32,759 bases of DNA, taken from assembly GCA_018066285.1 (NCBI GenBank), contig JAGHRS010000063.1, positions 1 to 32,759 of the forward strand, written 5' to 3'. This DNA comes from Candidatus Treponema caballi. Its GTDB lineage: Bacteria > Spirochaetota > Spirochaetia > Treponematales > Treponemataceae. Shown here piece after piece: positions 23,856 through 31,374 of this stretch. The notes under the pieces are model-generated. The model worked only from the letters and a program-made list of their open reading frames with translations. It was not told the DNA's origin and did not search any database. Each line of letters begins with the position of its first letter. Within the stretch, counting starts at the first letter, position 1. A program made the translations under genes and the position numbers.

Positions 23856-24047
23856 TGAAAATCGGCGTAATTGTTGCAAGTTCAAACAGTACAAAAAATG
23901 AACTTTTGTACAATGCAGTTTGTAAGGCTGCAAAAAAAAGATGATGAAGTTTTGAACTTTGGAGTTTTTGATGATCTGCTTGGTAAGCTGGATAAAAATA
24001 TGGTGGAAAAAGCGGAGAAGTTTTTGAAGAATTGTAAAATGCGTTAG
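23855..24047 (+). pseudogene. Remnant of an RpiB/LacAB-like sugar isomerase gene
   Basis: The start MKIGVIVASSNSTKNELLYN matches the N-terminus of RpiB/LacAB-family sugar-phosphate isomerases as I remember them, continuing to VLNFGVFDD. The frame breaks at an eight-A run (23932-23939); one A fewer would join the halves. Even so only about 63 codons remain of some 150-210, so the middle was also deleted. The stop codon lies inside the repeat motif GCGTTAGGC, so the last residues KMR come from the repeat. Confidence 0.6.
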
Positions 24048-24068
24048 GCAATGGAATGACGTGTTTTT
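24030..24068 (+). repeat. Short copy of the GCGTYAGG...RACGCCC element
   Basis: AATTGTAAAATGCGTTAG (24030-24047) is identical to 25415-25432. The element then reads GCAATGGAATGACGTGTTTTT, that is, the opening and closing parts of the long copies with the middle missing. CGTT (24042-24045) can pair with GACG (24058-24061), with one wobble. The following bases to 24182 are AT-rich with GTTAACGC/GCGTTAAC inverted motifs and no gene. Confidence 0.65.
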
Positions 24069-24182
24069 AGATAAACTATAGTTAACGCTATAAAATTCGA
24101 TAAATTTACAAAATATACTGCGTTAACCTTGATATAACGTATTTTACATGTTATTTTTTATGTATGTAGAGGACGTTCAGTT

Positions 24183-25412
24183 ATGAAATTATACCGAAGA
24201 GAAAACTACCTTAAAAAAATACGTGGATTTTATCATGATACGGACCTGATTAAAGTAATAACAGGTATTAGAAGATGTGGAAAATCCTGTTTGATGCAGA
24301 CCATAGCTGAAGAATTAAAAGAGTCTGGAGTACAGTCTGAAAACATTGTTTATATAAATCTTGATAAGCGAGGTTTTAAATCAATAAAGACCCCCGACCA
24401 GCTTGAGGAAGTAATAGACAAGTTATGTACAACTAAAGGTACCAAGTACTTATTCATTGATGAAATACAAAATGTTGAAAGTTTTGAAGAAGTAATTAAT
24501 GCATTCAGAGAAGAAGAGGAATACTCTATTTTTATTACTGGCTCGAATTCCTATCTTTTGAGCGGCGAACTTGTAACTAAACTGACAGGTCGTTATTTGG
24601 AATTTGAGATGTTTCCTTTAACCTTTGATGAATATCTGGGCATGAAGGCATTTATGAAATTACCGATTAATACTGACATTACTAACGAATTTGAAAATTA
24701 TATTACAGAGGGTGGATTTCCGAAAACACTTAGTTTTACAAATCTGGTAGATAAAAGGGCCTATGTTAAGGGAGTTATTACAGAAATTTTTGAAAAAGAT
24801 ATCCGCAAGCGGGTAAAAATACGTAATGTATCTGTTTTTAATACTGTTCAGACATATATCATGAATAACTTTGGGGCAACTACCAGCCTTACAAATATTC
24901 TTGATGATTTACATAAATCTAAAAGTGATATAACAAGAGAGACTCTGAATCGGTATATTCAGATTTTGATTGATGCAAAGATTCTTTATAAATGTGAACG
25001 GTTTGATTTAAAATCGCGTCGTTCTATTTCTGGAGAACAAAAGTATTATATTGCAGACCTTGGTTTTTATTTTGCCACAAATACTGATAATCGTATTAAC
25101 TACGGACCGGTACTTGAAAATATTGTATATATCTATGCACGTTCAAAGGGGTATGCGGTAAGTGTAGGGCGAATTGGTAAACTGGAATGTGATTTCATAT
25201 TACGAAATGAGGAAATGCAGTATTCTTACGTTCAGGTGGCAATGACAATACTTAATAGTCGTAATACGGAAGACCGCGAATACAGACCTCTTGAAGCAAT
25301 CAAGGATAATTATCCTAAATATGTCGTTACAAGAAATGATTTAATTCAGCATAGAAATGGAATTATACATGTGAATGTTGGTTCATTTATGCAAGATAAT
25401 AAAATGTTCTAA
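24183..25412 (+). CDS. AAA (AAA_14) ATPase with DUF4143 domain
   Basis: A 409-residue ATPase of the widespread AAA_14-DUF4143 type. Walker A is GIRRCGKS (28-35, K34), Walker B is YLFIDEIQ (89-96, D93-E94), and the sensor is FITGSNSYLLSGEL followed by LTGRYLEFEMFPLTFDEYL. The C-terminal DUF4143 part (about 200-370) contains ILYKCERFD and YYIADLGFYF, then a restriction-endonuclease-like core (GPVLENIVYIYARSKGYAV; ECDFILRN). These genes are abundant in anaerobic gut bacteria and have no settled function; a role in DNA metabolism or selfish behaviour is often supposed. A short repeat element follows 13 bases after the stop. Confidence 0.85.
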   Translation: MKLYRRENYLKKIRGFYHDTDLIKVITGIRRCGKSCLMQTIAEELKESGVQSENIVYINLDKRGFKSIKTPDQLEEVIDKLCTTKGTKYLFIDEIQNVESFEEVINAFREEEEYSIFITGSNSYLLSGELVTKLTGRYLEFEMFPLTFDEYLGMKAFMKLPINTDITNEFENYITEGGFPKTLSFTNLVDKRAYVKGVITEIFEKDIRKRVKIRNVSVFNTVQTYIMNNFGATTSLTNILDDLHKSKSDITRETLNRYIQILIDAKILYKCERFDLKSRRSISGEQKYYIADLGFYFATNTDNRINYGPVLENIVYIYARSKGYAVSVGRIGKLECDFILRNEEMQYSYVQVAMTILNSRNTEDREYRPLEAIKDNYPKYVVTRNDLIQHRNGIIHVNVGSFMQDNKMF

Positions 25413-25414
25413 TA

Positions 25415-25447
25415 AATTGTAAAATGCGTTAGCGAAGGGGAACGCCC
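25415..25447 (+). repeat. Short copy of the GCGTYAGG...RACGCCC element
   Basis: After the shared 18 bases AATTGTAAAATGCGTTAG, the sequence reads CGAAGGGGAACGCCC. GCGTT (25426-25430) pairs with AACGC (25441-25445), the same outer stem as in the long minus-strand copy. The next gene's ribosome site begins directly after it. Confidence 0.65.
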
Positions 25448-25458
25448 AAAGGAGAAAA

Positions 25459-26034
25459 ATGATTTATATAAAAGAAATGGACAAATCCTGTTTTGAAATT
25501 TATGACAGTATTTCGATGAATGTTGATGTTCGAAGTATTTATAAAATAAATAGGATTGATAACGGTTTGGGCGGTTTTAATTTTGAAGAAGTTGAAGTTG
25601 CGCCATACAAAAAAGATTTGGGTGTATATGAGCGTGCTACGGAATATGAAGCGACTTTTGATATTAAAAACTGGCGCTTTTATATGGCGTTTGATGATGA
25701 AAAACCTGTTGGTGCTATGACTGTTGCGGGAACTACGCCTAATTTGAATATGCTTTGTGGAAGAGATGATGCATGTATTTTGTGGGATATCAGGGTGATT
25801 GATGAATATAAGCATCAGGGAATTGGGCAGAAATTACTGGACATGGGTATTGAAAAAGCAAAAGCTGATGGTTATAAGCAAATGATAATAGAATGCCAGA
25901 ATAATAATGTGGCTGCGTGTAAGTTTTATCGCAAGCAGGGAGCTTTGTTATCGAAAATTGATATGTATGCTTATTATTTTGAGGCTAGCTGCAGGGATGA
26001 AGTTCAGTTTATGTGGTATTTGGATTTGGTGTAG
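25459..26034 (+). CDS. GNAT acetyltransferase, streptothricin-acetyltransferase-like
   Basis: A 191-residue GNAT. The early VDVRSIYKI segment and the catalytic core ILWDIRVIDEYKHQGIGQKLLDMGIEKA (about 115-142) resemble the SatA/streptothricin acetyltransferase group, with motif B NVAACKFYRKQGA (about 151-163). It could therefore acetylate an antibiotic amine, but no resistance can be claimed from sequence. AAAGGAG lies at 25450-25456. It is followed by a Nudix and another GNAT gene in one apparent operon. Confidence 0.78.
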   Translation: MIYIKEMDKSCFEIYDSISMNVDVRSIYKINRIDNGLGGFNFEEVEVAPYKKDLGVYERATEYEATFDIKNWRFYMAFDDEKPVGAMTVAGTTPNLNMLCGRDDACILWDIRVIDEYKHQGIGQKLLDMGIEKAKADGYKQMIIECQNNNVAACKFYRKQGALLSKIDMYAYYFEASCRDEVQFMWYLDLV

Positions 26035-26046
26035 AGGAAGAAAATT

Positions 26047-26469
26047 ATGGTAGATAAAATCCAAATGGTTGGCTGTGCATTTTTGCCAATCGACAAGAAA
26101 AATAAAAAGATTCTGGTTTCAAAGCGTAGCAGCAACAAAAAATATTTTCCGGGCTTTTGGGAAGTTGTTGGCGGGAATCTTGAATTTGGTGAAGATTTTA
26201 TAGATTGTGTCAGGCGTGAAGCAAAAGAGGAAATCAACTGCGAAATTAAGAATTTGCAGCATCTGCATTCCAGAACGATGTATCTGGATGGTCTGATGTA
26301 TATCACCGTTGCATATTTTGGCGAACTGATTGGAGAACCTGTTTTTAATAAAAAGGAAATTTCTGAAATCAGATGGATCAGCGAGGATGAAATTGGGGAG
26401 TTTGAATTCTGCCCTGGCGATGTGGATTTGCTGAAGATGGGATTTGAAAATATAGAAAAAGAGGCGTAA
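26047..26469 (+). CDS. Nudix hydrolase
   Basis: A 140-residue Nudix protein, MutT-like in size. The Nudix box begins at G43 (GGNLEFGEDF), with E49, R57-E58 and E61-E62 in REAKEEIN; the late glycine of the consensus (E-E-x-G) is replaced by N64. Catalytic glutamates are intact, so Mg-dependent hydrolysis of a nucleoside diphosphate derivative is likely. GAGGAAG lies before the ATG. The next gene starts directly at the base after its stop. Confidence 0.82.
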   Translation: MVDKIQMVGCAFLPIDKKNKKILVSKRSSNKKYFPGFWEVVGGNLEFGEDFIDCVRREAKEEINCEIKNLQHLHSRTMYLDGLMYITVAYFGELIGEPVFNKKEISEIRWISEDEIGEFEFCPGDVDLLKMGFENIEKEA

Positions 26470-27024
26470 ATGAAAATTGACGACATAACTTTTACATTAA
26501 AAGACGGCCGAAAAGCTGTTCTCAGAAATGCACGCGAAAGTGATGCACAGGGACTTTATGATTATCTTTTAAAATCGGCTGCAGAGACTCATTTTATTTT
26601 GCGCGAACCGGAAGATTGTGGCGCTTATTCTGTTGAGGGTGAAGTTGGTTTTATAAACAAGTCGCTCGAAAATCCATTCCAGCTTATGCTTGTCTGCGAT
26701 GTTGATGGAGTAATTGCCGGTAACTGTCAGATTGATTTTTTTGGAAAGATAAAACTTCATCACCGTGCAAATATTGGAATTGCACTTATTAAAGAATATT
26801 GGGGATTGGGAATTGGTTCCAAAATGTTTGAAGCAATGATTCAGGCTGCCCGTGACTATGGTGGCATTACAAGAATTAATCTTGATGTTGCAGAAGAAAA
26901 TGAACGCGCTCTTGCTTTGTACAAAAAGTTTGGTTTTGAAGTTATGTGCCGTTTCCCAGATGCAATGATGCTTAAGGACGGAACTTACATCGCAGAACTC
27001 AAAATGACTAAAAAGTTGGATTAA
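26470..27024 (+). CDS. GNAT-family N-acetyltransferase
   Basis: A 184-residue GNAT. It opens with TLKDGRKAVLRNARESDAQGL, typical of the Acetyltransf_1/RimI-like group, then NIGIALIKEYWGLGIGSKMFE (motif A, about 100-120) and NERALALYKKFGFEVMCRFP (motif B). It abuts the Nudix stop with no gap. The sequence straight after the stop codon is ATGCGT, the motif seen at the 3' ends of neighbouring units. Acceptor unknown. Confidence 0.8.
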   Translation: MKIDDITFTLKDGRKAVLRNARESDAQGLYDYLLKSAAETHFILREPEDCGAYSVEGEVGFINKSLENPFQLMLVCDVDGVIAGNCQIDFFGKIKLHHRANIGIALIKEYWGLGIGSKMFEAMIQAARDYGGITRINLDVAEENERALALYKKFGFEVMCRFPDAMMLKDGTYIAELKMTKKLD

Positions 27025-27106
27025 ATGCGTAAATTCGCCTTCCTAAAAACTCAATCCTTATTTTTTCAAAATTAAATTATAACTTTGCAACTAGAATTAC
27101 AAAAAC

Positions 27107-27115
27107 TGATATAAT
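27107..27115 (+). promoter_or_regulatory. Extended -10 promoter, leaderless position
   Basis: TGATATAAT, identical to 22516-22524, ends 6 bases before the ATG of the truncated phosphotransferase gene at 27122. No ribosome site is present. Confidence 0.6.
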
Positions 27116-27121
27116 TAAAAT

Positions 27122-27481
27122 ATGACAGAAACAACTACGGATTATCAAACAAAACTTCCATATATTCCGCAGGAAATTAAAGCGCTTGAAGCAAATCAGC
27201 CGGAAGAAGATATTGTTATGACTCACGGAGATTTCTGTCTTCCAAATGTTTTTGCAAACGGAAATAAGCTTGCGGGCTTTATTGATCTTGGTAAAGCCGG
27301 CCCCGCTGACCGCTGGCAGGATATTGCAATTGCAATCCGAAGTATCCGTCACAATTTAGATGGCACATACGGCGGTAAAAAAAAAATGGACTTTACACCA
27401 GACATGCTGCTCGACAAACTTGGCATTCCGATGGACGAAAAAAAATACAAATATTACCTTCTGCTGGATGAACTTTTCTAA
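27122..27481 (+). pseudogene. N-truncated APH(3')-type aminoglycoside phosphotransferase
   Basis: The 119 codons correspond to the C-terminal lobe of an aminoglycoside 3'-phosphotransferase, normally about 264 residues. Present are the catalytic loop HGDFCLPN (35-42, D37 and N42), the metal-binding IDLGKAG (54-60), DRWQDIAIAIRSIR and the terminal YYLLLDELF. The whole ATP-binding N-lobe is missing, so it cannot be a normal kinase. An ATG and a strong -10 box happen to precede it, so a protein may still be made. AATGCGT, the unit-end motif, lies 33-39 bases after the stop. Confidence 0.78.
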
Positions 27482-27536
27482 AACAAAAACTTTCTTGATT
27501 AAATTGCAGATTTAATGCGTCTTTCTTATTTTTTTG

Positions 27537-27542
27537 TATAAT
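27537..27542 (+). promoter_or_regulatory. -10 box of the Nudix gene, leaderless position
   Basis: TATAAT preceded by TG ends 8 bases before the ATG at 27551, with no ribosome site between. Confidence 0.55.
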
Positions 27543-27550
27543 GTATTGCT

Positions 27551-28057
27551 ATGAAAGAGAAAGACTGCTGTTTCACAAACGGCAACAACTGGTTCCGCTA
27601 CAGGACAGGCGCCATCATTGTTGAAAACGGATGCGTGCTGTTTACGGGCTCAAAGAGCATTGACTACTATTACACAGTCGGCGGCGGCGTCCACATGGGC
27701 GAAAAGGCCGAAGACTGCATTGAGCGCGAAGTTCTTGAAGAAACGGGCGTTCCGTACAAGGTCGATCACCTCGGCATGATTGTCGAAAATTTCTTCACCG
27801 GTAAAGGCGGCCCGTTCGACGGCTTAGACTGTCATGTCCTCGAGTTTTACTTCGTCATGAAAAGCCGCGGCAGTCAGGATGTCACCTGTAAATCAATCAA
27901 CGCGGATGGCGACCTTGAAGAACTGCACTGGGTGCCGATTGAGGATATCCCCACCACGAACATCAAGCCGTCGTTCCTGCGCGAGCGGCTGCCAGAGCTT
28001 CTGAAGAGTGACCACATCATTCACGTCACCACAGATGCAGACAGAATCAAGAAGTAA
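27551..28057 (+). CDS. Nudix hydrolase
   Basis: A 168-residue Nudix protein with a complete consensus box: G45, E51, R59-E60, E63-E64, G66 in GGVHMGEKAEDCIEREVLEE. It should hydrolyse a nucleoside-diphosphate-linked compound. The N-terminal NGNNWFRYRTGAIIVENG and the middle DGLDCHVLEFYFVMK suggest one of the resistance-island-style Nudix groups. It is markedly GC-richer than the genes to its left, so a composition boundary lies near 27.55 kb. It precedes the broken transporter gene by 5 bases. Confidence 0.85.
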   Translation: MKEKDCCFTNGNNWFRYRTGAIIVENGCVLFTGSKSIDYYYTVGGGVHMGEKAEDCIEREVLEETGVPYKVDHLGMIVENFFTGKGGPFDGLDCHVLEFYFVMKSRGSQDVTCKSINADGDLEELHWVPIEDIPTTNIKPSFLRERLPELLKSDHIIHVTTDADRIKK

Positions 28058-28062
28058 GAAAA

Positions 28063-29080
28063 ATGGAAACGTCATTAGGAAAAAAGTTGAAACGGAACAT
28101 CCTGCTCGATTACTGCAACGTGTTCATCACAAACCTGAACATGCAGAGTTCCATCTGGGTGCTGTACCTTGCGTTCAAAGGCATGAGCCTCGCGCAGATC
28201 GGCATTCTTGAAGGCATTTACCACACGACGAGCATGCTGTTTGAAATCCCGTCAGGCGCCATTGCAGATCTGCTTGGAAGAAAGATACACGGCCGTCAGC
28301 GGAAAGCTCAACATCATCATCGAGGTGTCTCAGGGCATCGCAACTGTTGCAGGCGGTATTCTTGCCGAGTACTCATTTTTCTGGTGCTATGCAGCATCGC
28401 TCATCATAGCGCTGCTCGCGTTTATCCCCGTCCTTTTCATGACGGAAGCGCCGTTCGAGAAAACGCTTTCACAGGAAGGAAACATCTTCCAGATGCTCGG
28501 CAACCATTTCAAGACAAGCTTCGGCATTCTGAAAGGAGACATCCGCATCTTCAGGGTTGTCGTGTTCTTCTCTGCCACGTTCGCAGCACAGACGTTGCTC
28601 TTCTTTTACGGCCAGCAATACTTCTCTGACCTTGGCTACAACAAGATTCAGATAAGCGTGTTCATGCTTGCGTTCAGCCTGAGCGGCTGCCTCGGCGCTT
28701 TTTTAAGCGACAAGGTCTTCACGCGCTTCGGAAGCAGGACGGTCATTCCCGCCGCGTTCATCATTGCGGTTGCCATCTGCTCGTTTGCCCTTGAAAACGC
28801 GCCTGTCGCCGTCATCATGTTCTCGGTGGCGAGCTTCTGCAATTCGCTCCTCTACCCTATCCAGTCATCCATGCTCAACGCGCTCATCCCGTCAGAACAG
28901 CGGGCAACGCTCATATCCGTGGACAGCATGTTCTTCTCCATCGCCATGATAATCATCTTTCCGATTACAGGCGCCGTTGCTGATGTGACCGGTCTTGGAA
29001 AAGCGCTGCTTGGTGTGGGTGTCCTGCTCGGCGCTTTCACTGCATGCTGGGCGCTGTTTGTGTACAAAAAAGAAAAGTAA
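28063..29080 (+). pseudogene. MFS transporter gene with internal deletion and frameshift
   Basis: The first frame gives a normal start for a major facilitator protein (WVLYLAFKGMSLAQIGILEG, then FEIPSGAIADLLGRK). At about 28283-28295 the sequence jumps to another frame, YTAVSGKLNIIIEVSQGIA, which continues to the end VYKKEK at 29080. About 60 residues, covering roughly helices 3-4, are missing at the junction compared with related proteins as I remember them. It starts 5 bases after the Nudix gene and was probably its operon partner. It is almost certainly non-functional. Confidence 0.82.
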
Positions 29081-29125
29081 CTGTATGATGAACATAAGGT
29101 GTTTCATCATACCGGAGGTTTCAGT

Positions 29126-29432
29126 TTGAACAACACAGAAGACATCATCGCAAAACTGACTGACAAAGACGATAAAGCCGCCTGCGCTTTCTTTCAGACA
29201 CTGGCTGCAGATTGCGGCCGTTTTCGACCAGATGATTCCGCTTCTGCAGGACCCGAAGCCCATCACGGTGCGGCAGTGTCTTGCCGCCCTTCATGAAGTC
29301 GTCCTTTACCGCCCCGAACTGACGGAGCGCATCCGTGTGGCAGTGCAGGCGATAGACCTTACAAAATACAAAGACAGCATGTCGCCGCTCATCAAAAAGG
29401 ATGCAGATGCGCTGCTTTCAATGATGGAATAA
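29126..29432 (+). pseudogene. HEAT-like small protein gene with internal deletion
   Basis: A TTG start at 29126 has GGAGG 7 bases upstream and encodes NNTEDIIAKLTDKDDKAACAF. At about 29205-29214 the frame changes and continues as AAVFDQMIPLLQDPKPITVR to ADALLSMME. The C-terminal part (PKPITVRQCLAAL, KYKDSMSPLIKKD) matches a small HEAT-repeat-like conserved protein; some 50-60 middle residues appear lost. Its function was unknown even when intact. Confidence 0.65.
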
Positions 29433-29444
29433 AGGAGAGAAAAT

Positions 29445-29819
29445 ATGAAAAAATGTATTGCAGCTTTATGTGCTATTTTACTGGTGTTTATACTGGCCTC
29501 TTGCGGAAGCATAGATGATGCATCTTTCAGCGGAAGCAAGACCGGAGATGAAAATCATTATGACATTTCGTTTGACATCTTAAACACAACCTTTACTCAT
29601 GATTTAATCATGACACAGGGAGAAAGTATCCGCGTTCATATTGCAAAGAAATCCGGCAACATCACGGTAAAGATCCAAAAGGGACAGGATATTCCTGTCT
29701 ATGAAGGAAACGGAGATGTCGCAACTGATTTCTCCGTTACGATTCCGGAAGGCGGTACATATACGGTAAGCGTAACAGGTAAAAAAGCCAAAGGCCACGT
29801 TACCTTCCAGAGACAATAG
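29445..29819 (+). CDS. Small lipoprotein of unknown function
   Basis: A 124-residue lipoprotein: signal peptide MKKCIAALCAILLVFILA and lipobox LASC (C20). The mature part is a single beta-rich domain (about 35-120) with NHYDISFDILNTTFTHDL, IRVHIAKKSGNITVKIQ and GGTYTVSVTGKKAKGHVTF, which looks like a small Ig-like or PKD-like sandwich. GGAG lies upstream of the ATG. It is likely attached to the periplasmic face of a membrane. No known family is recognised. It converges with the PIN-toxin gene, 2 bases apart. Confidence 0.72.
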   Translation: MKKCIAALCAILLVFILASCGSIDDASFSGSKTGDENHYDISFDILNTTFTHDLIMTQGESIRVHIAKKSGNITVKIQKGQDIPVYEGNGDVATDFSVTIPEGGTYTVSVTGKKAKGHVTFQRQ

Positions 29820-29821
29820 CT

Positions 29822-30241
29822 TTACACTAATCCTTCGGTAACGAGGAACATTTCTGGCGTCTGAACAAGCATGCCGGCTGGTTTATAGTCCTTAAGATTT
29901 CTTGTAAGGATGACAGAAATGCCTGCGTTCAAGGTTGTGTAGTATTGAACGGCATCTTCAAAATCGTTGAACGAAGAATTGAGCGCCTGATCCATGACTT
30001 TTTCTGAAGAATCAATGACGTGGATAAGCATACGCAACTTTCTGAGCGCTGTTTTTGCGCCCTCGTTTCCAAGCTGTTTCCGCAGTATGTAAAAGGTGTT
30101 TACCAGAACAGTCGGCGTTGTATACAGTTCAAACTTTCCCATTTCTGCAAAGGTAAACAGAACAGCGGCAAAATGAAAATGCGGCAAACGCTCACTGAGC
30201 AGATCAATAATAACATCAGTGTCAACAAAGTATTTTTTCAT
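29822..30241 (-). CDS. PIN-domain ribonuclease toxin
   Basis: A 139-residue PIN protein. Acidic catalytic positions are D7 in VDTDVIIDLL, then D101 in NDFEDAVQYYT-type context and the later ILTRNLKDYKPAG. This is the PIN group (PIN_3-like) that pairs with small ribbon-helix-helix antitoxins. The ATG at 30241 is preferred; a start at 30328 would run through the antitoxin gene. Only one base separates it from the antitoxin stop. It probably cuts RNA when the antitoxin is lost. Confidence 0.8.
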   Translation of the reverse strand: MKKYFVDTDVIIDLLSERLPHFHFAAVLFTFAEMGKFELYTTPTVLVNTFYILRKQLGNEGAKTALRKLRMLIHVIDSSEKVMDQALNSSFNDFEDAVQYYTTLNAGISVILTRNLKDYKPAGMLVQTPEMFLVTEGLV

Positions 30242-30242
30242 A

Positions 30243-30503
30243 TCAGCTGTATTTGTGTTCAAGGTGTTCCAGATACTCTTTTTTGTAGTCGTAATCATCG
30301 GGAACAGAAATAATCCCTGAAAGTTCATTTACAAGAGGAGAAAACTTCACCGGACCATATTTTGAAACCGTTTCTTCAAGCGTAAGGCCGTCAAAAAACT
30401 TTTCCACCATTGATGAAACGGAAATTCCATGCATGGCGGAGTAGGACTTTGCCCGAGAAATAGATTCTGTATTAAGTTTCAGAGTTAGTTTTGAATTTTC
30501 CAT
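30243..30503 (-). CDS. DUF6364-like antitoxin
   Basis: An 86-residue protein with the opening KLTLKLNTESISRAKSYSAMHG and SVSSMVEKFFDGL, the ribbon-helix-helix pattern of DUF6364-type antitoxins. The charged C-terminus (DDYDYKKEYLEHLEHKYS) should bind the toxin. It comes first in the pair. Its ATG lies 6 bases after a predicted -10 box, so the mRNA is probably leaderless; no ribosome site is seen. The promoter carries an inverted repeat that the antitoxin could bind. Confidence 0.75.
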   Translation of the reverse strand: MENSKLTLKLNTESISRAKSYSAMHGISVSSMVEKFFDGLTLEETVSKYGPVKFSPLVNELSGIISVPDDYDYKKEYLEHLEHKYS

Positions 30504-30538
30504 ACGTACAATTTATTACATTTTGTACGTACTGTCAA
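30503..30538 (-). promoter_or_regulatory. Promoter and operator of the second toxin-antitoxin pair
   Basis: On the minus strand, a perfect TTGACA (30533-30538) and TAAATT (30510-30515) are 17 bases apart, and the antitoxin ATG begins 6 bases after the -10 box. The inverted repeat TACGTACAA (30503-30511) / TTGTACGTA (30523-30531) covers the promoter, its inner arm overlapping the start codon by one base. Confidence 0.72.
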
Positions 30539-30611
30539 CAAAAAAACTACTACACTGCAACTTTAATACACAGCTTGCGAAGTTCAAGTATACTGTACTA
30601 AAGAGGATAAC

Positions 30612-31367
30612 ATGATTACCGACAAGCGCTTAGTTTTTGACACAATCCCCGAGCAGTTCGACAAGTGGCGGCAGCACTACTCTCCTGAACTTTTTGAGTA
30701 CCTCATTTCAGAGTGCAGCCTCGGCAGCACAAAAAGTGTCCTCGAGATAGGACCGGGAACAGGGCAGGCATCTGATTTCGCCATAAACGCGGGCTGCGAT
30801 TACACGGCGATTGAGCTTGGCAAAAATCTCGCGGATGTAATGAAACGCAAGTTCGGAAGCCGTCCCAATTTCAAGATAATCGTCAGCGACTTTGAGAAGC
30901 ACGATTTTGCACCTGCAAGCTTTGACTTCATCTACTCCGCCGCGACCATCCAGTGGATACAGGAAGATATCGCCTACAGCAAGTGTTTTGACATGTTAAA
31001 GCACGGCGGCTATCTCGCCATGTTCCGCATGCTGGATGATTACAAAACCCCAAATCCGGAATTGTACGCTGAAATTCATAAGGTGTACGACACCTTTTTT
31101 GACTCCGAGCAACCATACACCTGTAAGTTTGATTACAAAGCGGGAACTGCACACGGCTTCACGTATCTTGGCGAGCATAAGTTCTTCGGAAGCCGCAAGT
31201 ATACAGCCGACGAATATGTTGCATACATAAAGACTCATTCAGACCACATCACGCTGAAAGCAGACAAACGCGATGCCTTCTTTAGCGGAATCCGCGAGGC
31301 AGTCGTACGCCACGGCGGCACCATCACGTTCAACGCGACGTACATGCTCGATCTGTACAGGAAATGA
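30612..31367 (+). CDS. Class I SAM-dependent methyltransferase
   Basis: A 251-residue small-molecule-type methyltransferase. Motif I is SVLEIGPGTGQ (42-52), the acidic end of strand 2 is AIELGKNL (about 71-78), IIVSDFEKHDF (about 93-103) is motif III-like, and FDFIYSAATIQWI (about 109-121) is motif IV. The C-terminal half is a substrate lid. AGAGGATAAC precedes the ATG and a TATACT box lies at 30589-30594. The GNAT gene follows 7 bases after its stop, so they may share a transcript. The substrate is unknown. Confidence 0.83.
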   Translation: MITDKRLVFDTIPEQFDKWRQHYSPELFEYLISECSLGSTKSVLEIGPGTGQASDFAINAGCDYTAIELGKNLADVMKRKFGSRPNFKIIVSDFEKHDFAPASFDFIYSAATIQWIQEDIAYSKCFDMLKHGGYLAMFRMLDDYKTPNPELYAEIHKVYDTFFDSEQPYTCKFDYKAGTAHGFTYLGEHKFFGSRKYTADEYVAYIKTHSDHITLKADKRDAFFSGIREAVVRHGGTITFNATYMLDLYRK

Positions 31368-31374
31368 AAAAGCA

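Noticed and set aside
24041-24049. GCGTTAGGC and the GCCTAACGC at 32718-32726 as integron attC core sites
   Set aside because: They match the R' and R'' core consensus, but no partner core site lies at attC distance with the inner L boxes, and there is no integrase gene in the window. The motif instead opens the hairpin element described above. A search for intI in the genome would settle it.
24081-24127. GTTAACGC / GCGTTAAC inverted motifs before the ATPase gene as an attachment site
   Set aside because: Short, AT-rich and without target duplication or recombinase; they may be decayed pieces of the same repeat, but the evidence is too thin to call.
26004-26486. 160-codon minus-strand open frame
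   Set aside because: Ser/Ile-rich shadow antisense to the Nudix gene, which has an intact catalytic box.
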